A stretch of 64,000 nt of DNA from Aurelia coerulea (Eukaryota; Cnidaria; Scyphozoa; Semaeostomeae; Ulmaridae). The position numbers were made by a program, and so were the translations under genes. Under the pieces are notes generated by a model. That model had not been told where the DNA came from. It saw only the letters and a program-made list of their open reading frames with translations, and ran no database searches. Each line of letters opens with the position of its first letter. Positions within the stretch are counted from its first letter, which is position 1. The stretch spans positions 10,923,511-10,987,510 of the forward strand of contig CM076956.1 in NCBI GenBank assembly GCA_039566865.1, given 5' to 3'. Below, one piece after another: positions 27,801 through 36,800 of the stretch.

Positions 27801-30800
27801 TTAGGAAATTTTGATAGACAAAGAGTATTGTCAAGAGTTGATGAAGTCGACGAGGAAATTTAAGTAAATTTTGTTTGTAATAGAATTTTCATTCATGTTT
27901 TAAAATTTGTCATTCTTTGTCATTCATTCTTCTCCCACCGTTGACCCATCTTAGACTCAATCCACTCGTCCCAATGTTTTCACTCCATTCCATTCCATTC
28001 CATTCCATTCCATTCCATTCGATTCCATTTTTAAAGTACGATGACTGTAGCCGAAATACGTCATTGCGCAGGAGCATAAAATGTCGGTTCGAGCAATAAA
28101 AATTCAATTCAATCATAAAAATTTTGTTGTTGCTGTAGCTGGGACGTTTTATTGAGTCTAGACCCATATAGCAAGTATTCAGGAGCTGTTCAACGAAAGA
28201 TATTGTTACCAGGAGAAAAAATAACCTGCGGGCAGACTCACTTGACAATGCGGAGGAGAGACCAAGAGCTCTACAGGACGTTCTTTCTTAGACTGATTAT
28301 GTGTTCGTACGTTATCGCTATTGATAGACTGATCGACGCTAAAACTACTGGAGCGACAACTGGAGCGACAACAGCAACATTAATTCACTTCAATTAGATG
28401 AGCGTAATTGAGGGTTCTTGTGTAGTGAGGCTAGTTCTCTCTCCTTCCTCGGAACTGTCGAGTCTGTACGCAAGCTAGAAAAAAAGATGCTAAGGAGGAA
28501 ATTTGTGTGAAAATTTATCCTTTCCTGTGAATATTTTGATTTATAGGACTGTTTCATTTATGCAATAAGATCAGTCATCTGCTTCAGGACATTTAAAAGA
28601 CAGTGTCAACAAGAAGTAATTTTATGAGGACATTTCAGTGAAATTTTAGTTAATTTTAGTGAAATTAAAAATTTTTGAAAATGTTTCATTCATATGACAA
28701 AATCAATAAACTGCTTGGAACTCACTCTTTTCTAAAGTATTTATCAGAATTTTGAAAGACATTGTCATCAAAAAGATATTTATGAGGACATGTCAGTGAA
28801 ATCTTAATCAATTTTAGTAAAAATTTCTGTTTTTGAGAATGTTTCATTTATTCAATGAAATTGATAAATTGCTTGGAATTCACTGTTTTTTTACCATCAA
28901 ACTTGAAGGGAATTTGGGTGACTTTGTAAGGAAAATTTGATAGAATCTTCGTCATTTGTAGAGGACTGAAAAGATTTTGGGCAAGATATTTTTGTCCCCA
29001 ATGCTTCTGATTGGAAGCGTTCAGTGCCAATCTTTGGCGTTCAAAATTACGTAGGGGCTATTGTACGCACACAAGTGACAGATTTTATCAAAGGAAATTG
29101 TTTACAATTTAAAAAAAATGGGCAAAACTTGTTTGTCCGAAACTTTCCCGTCCGAAACATTTGGATATCAATGTAACAAACATTTCAGGAAAATATAAGA
29201 CCTTCTAAAAGAGTTATCCTGAATTTCTGAAGCTAAAGAAAAAATGAGAACCAAACTTTGATTAAGCGAAATGTTTTATTCACGAGAAACCATTATTTTG
29301 TCTTGAGTTTGACCGTGATTTAATGAGGATTATAGTTCTTAATTAAAATCAAGAATTAAAGCAGCATTGCTTCGAGGCAACATTGTATTAGTGGTTTTTG
29401 ATTTGGCAAAAGATTTAAGCTCCTTACGAAGCCAGGCACAGTTTGCAAACGGGGGTTCTGCATACACTGACGACGTGATTTCTTGTATTCGTTCAAGTGT
29501 TTTTAATATGATTTTGTTATTTTCATTCATAAAAAGACTCACAGCCAAACAGATTCCAAACACGGACTAAAATGCTTGAAATGTTTGAAATGTTTTGTTT
29601 CGCATCGCACGTGTCGCCCTTGCTGTTTAAATTTCTTCGACAAAAGAATTTGCGCAGTTAGGTGCGTTTAGATGTTTAAAGGCTTGTTGCTCTCAATCTA
29701 TTTATCAAATTGCTATAAAATGGTGATTTCTGTGCAGCTAACATATCAACTTAGATAAGAAAATTTAGTGTGTCAAAATCCGTCGTATCGATCACAGGTT
29801 ACAAATGATTTCTGAACAATGAAAAGAATTGAAGCGGCAGATACTGGGTGAATCAGAAATATGTATTGATCGCAGATTACAAATGATTTCTGAACAATGA
29901 AAAGAATTGAAGCGGTAGATACTGGGTGAATCAGAAAAATGTTTGGATGTTTAAAAGCTTGTAGCCCTCAATCTATTTATCAAATTGCTATAAAATGGTG
30001 ATTTCTGTGCAACTAACATATTAACTTAGATAAGAAAATTTATTGTGTCAAAATCCGTCGTATCGATCACAGATTACAAATGATTTCTGAACAATGAAAA
30101 GAATTGAAGCGGCAGATACTGGGTGAATCAGAAAAATGTTTGGATGTTTAAAAGCTTGTAGCTCTCAATCTATTTATCAAATTGCTATAAAATGGTGATT
30201 TCTGTGCAACTAACATATTAACTTAGATAAGAAAATTTATTGTGTCAAAATCCGTCGTATCGATCACAAATTACAAATGATTTCTGAACAATAAATAGAA
30301 TTGAAGCGGCAGATACTGGGTGAATCAGAAAAATGTTTAGATGTTTGAAAGCTTGTAGCTCTCAAACAATGAAAAGAATTGAAGCGGTAGATACTGGGTG
30401 AATCAGAAAAATGTTTGGATGTTTAAAAGCTTGTAGCTCTCAATCTATTTATCAAATTGCTATAAAATGGTGATTTCTGTGCAACTAACATATTAACTTA
30501 GATAAGAAAATTTATTGTGTCAAAATCCGTCGTATCGATCACAAATTACAAATGATTTCTGAACAATAAATAGAATTGAAGCGGCAGATACTGGGTGAAT
30601 CAGAAAAATGTTTAGATGTTTGAAAGCTTGTAGCTCTCAATCTATTTATCAAATTGCTATAAAATGGTGATTTCTGTGCAGCTAACATATCAACTTAGAT
30701 AAGAAAATTTAGTGTGTCAAAATCCGTCGTATTGATCGCAGATTACAAATGATTTCTGAACAATGAAAAGAATTGAAGCGGTAGATACTGGGTGAATCAG

Positions 30801-33800
30801 AAAAATGTTTGGATGTTTAAAAGCTTGTAGCCCTCAATCTATTTATCAAATTGCTATAAAATGGTGATTTCTGTGCAACTAACATATTAACTTAGATAAG
30901 AAAATTTATTGTGTCAAAATCCGTCGTATCGATCACAAATTACAAATGATTTCTGAACAATAAATAGAATTGAAGCGGCAGATACTGGGTGAATCAGAAA
31001 AATGTTTAGATGTTTCAATGCTTGTGGCTCTCAATCTATTTATCAAATTGCTACAAACTGATGATTTCTGTGCAGCTAATCTGTCAACTTAGATGATAAA
31101 ATTTAGTTTGTTCCTATTAGTTTTGTCGTTCTCAAAGTACGAGCGATTTGATAAATAGGCTCTCTATCAAAATCCTTCAAGACCGGTCTAAAATCTTTGA
31201 TGGTGACTCTGCATGATTATAGTTTCATGTCGTGCGAAATTACTATTAATTGTGACATGCCACGTTCTCGGTGTGTTTCTTTTTGCTTGTATTATGGGGA
31301 ATCGTATTCATGATGTTTCATACAAGTTTTTACCAGGTAGCTGTTGAAATCTTACTGAAATTTGAATCTACAATAATTCATCAATTCAAATAAACATTGC
31401 GATCAATGATCAATCATCCAGTTTCATGTTTTCGTTCCAAGCTGCTGTTTTCGGCATTCGCATGATGTTTCATATTCAAATCATTGTAGTCAAATTACGC
31501 TGATCACTGGGATAAAGAATAAATGACTAATAATTCAGTTTTGTGTTTTGAGCTGCTTTTTTTGGCAGTCGCATAATTTTTTTCATGTTAGGTATTAGCT
31601 GTTAAATCCTAGTTGAAATTCGAATCTACAAGAACTTATTATCAAGTCAAATCATTTGAATCAAATCACGCTGATTACTAAGATCATAAATTAATGATTA
31701 CTCATCCAGTTTTGTGTTTGCTTTCTTCGCCAATTTCATGATGTTTCAAAGTAGTCATTAGCTGTTAATCTTAATAGAAATTTGAATCTACAAGAACTTT
31801 ATCAATTCAAATCATCTTAGTTGAATCACGCTGATTACTGGGATCATAAATCAATGATTAATCATCCAGTTTTGTGTTTGCTTTCTTCGCCAATAGCATG
31901 ATGTCTCAGAGTAGTCATTAGCTGTTAATCCTAATTGAAATTTGAATCTACAAGAACTTTATTAATTCAAATCATCTTAGTTGAATCACGCTGATTACTG
32001 GGATCATAAATCAACGATTAATCATCCAGTTTTGTGTTTGCTTTCTTCGCCAATAGCATGATGTCTCAGAGTAGTCATTAGCTGTTAACCCTAATAGAAA
32101 TTTGAATCTACAAGAACTTTATCAATTCAAATCATCTTAGTCTAATCACGCTGATCACTGGGATCTCAAATCAATGATTAATCATCCACCTTCGTATTTT
32201 CGAGTTGCTGAGTAATGACAATAGTATCGGCAGTCGCACCTCCATCGACATCCACTTCGCAATCATCCAAACACTGACATGGTACATCTTCAGGGCAAAT
32301 ACCGAACGGGCATGGGTTAGGGCCTACAATCGCTTCCGTTTCGTTTGCTGTTTCATCCTCCTCATCACCAAGCATTAGATGTAATGGTGTGTTCATCATA
32401 CTTTCGAAATCTTTGCTCATAAGAGCTGCTAGATCTTGCTTTATATCGCCACCACCTTCTTCATTATCAATCTCAGCGTATCTTTCAGCTCCGGTGAAAT
32501 CTGATTCTGTCGTTGTTTCGCCTCCGATCGTTTCGCTTGTTACCTTACCTTTCGCTTCTGTCTCGTAAACAGCGACTTTTGAACTACCACTGCTCGTTAC
32601 TACTCTCTTCGAACTCTTATACGAGGTTTCGCAAGTGGAAATTTTCGATTTCGACGAACTGCCGTTGCTTCCGAAAAATGATTTCAACATTTCTGATTTG
32701 ACACTTCCACGTCGATCCATCAATTATGTTCTCGACCTGTTTTATGATGCAAGGTCGCTAATGTATTTTAAAGCTACGATTTCCAAATATTTCTTTTCAA
32801 ATGACTCGTAACAACTGGCAAATGTTTTCAAAATGTTGAAAAATTGCTCAATGCAAATCGAATGAAGTGTAAATAGCGGAAAAGCAGCGAATCTTTGTTT
32901 TCTGTTACCGTGGCGTTTCTCTGATTTCCAGCTTTATATCTAGATACATACGTTGATATTTGTTAAGGAAACTAGCTCTTTCCAACTGCGTATAACGCCA
33001 ACTGTAGCCCACAGTCAAAGCAGGACTTTAGTCGTTTTAGATCCGAATTCACCTGCCTATATATGCAAATAGAGTAATTCGAATTTATTTCATATCTTAC
33101 CTTAAACTCTTGCATCGACCAACCAGGGGGTAGCGTAGTTTCTTTGACACGCCCATGAGGGCTTCGTCATCTTACGTCATTTTCCTATTGAGCTGATAGA
33201 CAATAATAGAGATTACATATTTTAAATTAAATTTCACATTTTATAAAAAAATATCAAGGATCAATCTTTGAAACCAGGTTTACAGGAAAGAACCAAATCA
33301 TAAACAAAATTTAAGACTTTTAAGGTCTGTCTCGTATTAGATGTCACGTGAAAATCTCCGTTTTGCAATTTCTAGTGGTTTTTGGAGTTGTGACATCATC
33401 AAATTGCCAAATCGTAAACCATAAAAGCTACAGACTTTTGCTTGCTACAACCTTGCAAGCCTTCAAAAATTGAGCATTTCTTATATTGGTCATACTAATT
33501 TCCTTGATCAATTTAGAAGCTATGGCGATGTTTCTCACAGCTTCGGGTACCTCCTCTTGTACAGCCTTTCGTAAGACCTAAAAACGTTTTAACTCCAAAA
33601 ATAATCATGATATCAAAATTCTTTCTGTTGGACTACACTCTTTTTTGTATAAGAATAATGTTTATAAGAATATTCAGGCTCAGAATCATCCAAGTTTTAA
33701 GGATATTATAAGAATGTATCAGCCTCAGCGTGCATATTTGTGTCTCATTTTTCAGCAGTTGCCAGTCCCGCGATGTCCACAACAGAGAATCGTAACAGAT

Positions 33801-36800
33801 TCGAAAAAAACCAAGACTGCCCCAAGAATATATTCAGACTCAAAATAAAAATTTATTAAGAATATCGAGGCTGGACAAGATTTATAGTATTCTTATGAGA
33901 AAAAAGAGTGTATTATTTTACATATTCGACTTTACAGTTATGCAAATATTCGACGCCAGTGCACCATTGCGTCATTGTTATATTTTTGCTTTTAAAATCT
34001 GTATTTATGGCCAAACTACCTCCTGTTAGCTAATGGGAAGGGCGATGTTAAGATTTTGTATTTTATCCTCCTTTCTTTAAGTTAGGCCTAAGCTTGACGA
34101 TTAATTCATGCTTAAGCTTCTGTGAGACGGTTTATGATGTCTTAAGAAGGTTTGAAGATTTAGCTAAGCTTGGAATGATCATAGCCAATTTCATCAACAA
34201 TTGTCGAAACAGTGTCAAGTTTATTGCTGTAAGTAGTACAGGGTGTCCCAAAAAATTGTTCGATGATTGATTAAATATGAAAAAATAACAATGTAATGCA
34301 GGGGCTCCATGATAAGATAACTCCGTTGCAGTGAATATATAGCCAGATATGTGTTGATTAGGCGTTCTGAAACAACCTTTGCTACATTAGTATTGCATGA
34401 AAGGCTCTTGGACGACTGGCATGCATTTCAGCCCTGTTTATAAAAATGGCCTAATTCTATGCTGCATGAAAAGTATCTTTTGATGTCGCTCAAGTCAGCA
34501 TCAAGTCAAATTCATGTTCAAGCTTCTATGAGACGGTTTATGATGTCTTAAGAAGGCTTGAAGATTTAGCTAAGCTTGGAATGATCATAGCCAATTTCAT
34601 CTACTATTGTCGAAACTGTGTCAAGTTTATTGCTGTAAGTAGTGCAGGGTGTCCCAAAAAATTGTTCGATGTTTAATTACATATGAAAGAAATAATAATG
34701 TAATGCAGGGGCTCCATGATAAGATAACTATGTTTCTGAGATTTTAACTTAATTTTAGACACCAGAATCTTGCAAATCTCCTGAATATTCACTTCAAGTT
34801 TGTGAGAAAACGGAATTCATTTCAGCCCTGTTTATAGAAATGGCCTAATTCTATGCTGCATGAAAATGATTTTTTGAAGTCGCTCAAGTTAGCAGCACCT
34901 CATGGACGGCTCGAGATGCGACCATATTTATTCTTACGTGTGGTAAGCAGTGGACTTGCATTTAATGAAATCCATGAGATCCACAAGAGCTATGCATGCC
35001 AATTACCCAAATGCCTATTTCATGCCCAAATATTTCTGTTTTTCTAATATCGATTCTTGTTTATTATAAGGAGCAAGAAAACCAGCAAGCAGTCATAAAA
35101 AGAGACCTATGGAACAAGCGACCTCAAAGGCCAATCAGTTACTGCGTACAATATACAAAGAACGAATTTGCAAAGCAAGCTGAAGATTGCACGAAGAAGG
35201 CACTGTCAGATTTACTGAATTTGATTGTTGGAGATGATACACTACATCCGAAGATAAAGAAGAAGCGATTGAAAGAGGTAAGACAAAGAAAATTCGAGAC
35301 TTGCCCCAAGTCTATTTGGTCAATTGTAATAAGTCTATCTTTGTTGATGAAATAGACTTGGGGCAAGTCTAAGAAAACTCTGGTGCCCCAGTTTGTTAAG
35401 CACGATCACGAAATTTGTGAAAAATCAACAGTATTTGAGATTGTTACTGCTTTTGGAAATTGTTTTTTGTTAGATTACTTCAAAGACCTTATTCGTTCAT
35501 TTATTTATTCATTCATTCATTCATTCATTCATTCATTCATTTGTCCTCGGGGGATTCTGAATTTCGGGGAATTCAAAGACCTCATTCATCAACTGTTATT
35601 TTTTATTTTGAGGAAAATACAATGAAATCGATGCTTAGAGCAAATCATTTTTTGAGTCATAGCATTTTACTACCGGGGGAATGAGAAAAATGTTCGGATA
35701 TTTGAAATACTGTAACTTTTAAGATATCTATTAATTTGAAAGTCGGAGTTCATTTCGGTGTCTGCTGAAAATGCTTAGAGTTTTTACATGAGAACAGGCG
35801 AAGTGAAACTCTTGCCGGTCTGGGTTCGTTTCGGTCTTTCAGACCGATCTAGAAACTCAGGTGGACCTGAAACAGGTTTTTTTCTGATCGGGGCGAACTA
35901 AACGTTATAGATATAATTGTGGAGATGATAATACACCATTGAGCACTATTTTCATTGTTTGGTCGTCAAACAAATGGACGCAAGAAACTAAAACCATGCT
36001 AAAACTGAGAAGCCAAGCATAAGAAATTGAAGCAAGTCAGCCTCCAGTTTTAATTTCTAGTTCTGAAGCAGTATTTGAACCATCATCAAACCAAAATGGA
36101 TTTATAATGCAGGACAAACAGTCAGCATGATACAGTTGATTATCAACTTTAATAACATTTTGCGTTGTTGATCACTTGGCGCCATGATGAAAATAGGCCC
36201 AAATCCAAAACACGAGAAAGGAAACCATTGTCACAGCTGCCTCAAAGTGCATTCAACCACGCGTAATCTGACGCTAGTAAATTTCAGACCGGTCTGAAAT
36301 TCCATGTAAACGCAACACAAAATAGCAGACACTGCTAAATTTCAAGCCGATCTGAAATTTCAAACCGGCACGAGTTTCTCATGTGATGGGCCCCTTAGAT
36401 TCCTATAATCTGATGATATTCATACACTCTACAGTCAACATGTCAACCTAGATATGAAGTTTGGGTTTATCACAATTTGTCATAACTTTCTAAAGGTATC
36501 AGGCGATTTTATAAAACAGGTGCAAAATGCTTGATCAAATTTACTAAAATTTCAGCTCCAGAGCTATCAAAATCAAATCCTCTCAGTCCATCTCCATCTT
36601 ATTGCTCAAACATTTTGCAGGTAAAGAAAAAGGCTTCTGCATATTTTCATACATTTGGGACTGTCACACAGCTTTTTTGTCTATTTTTCATATTGATGGC
36701 AAGTCTGATCAAGGATTTTAGACCTTGGAACGATTTTGAGATGATGTTACCTTCAGTACCTCACTTCTTAAGAAATACTTGATAAATTGTGTTACTTAAT

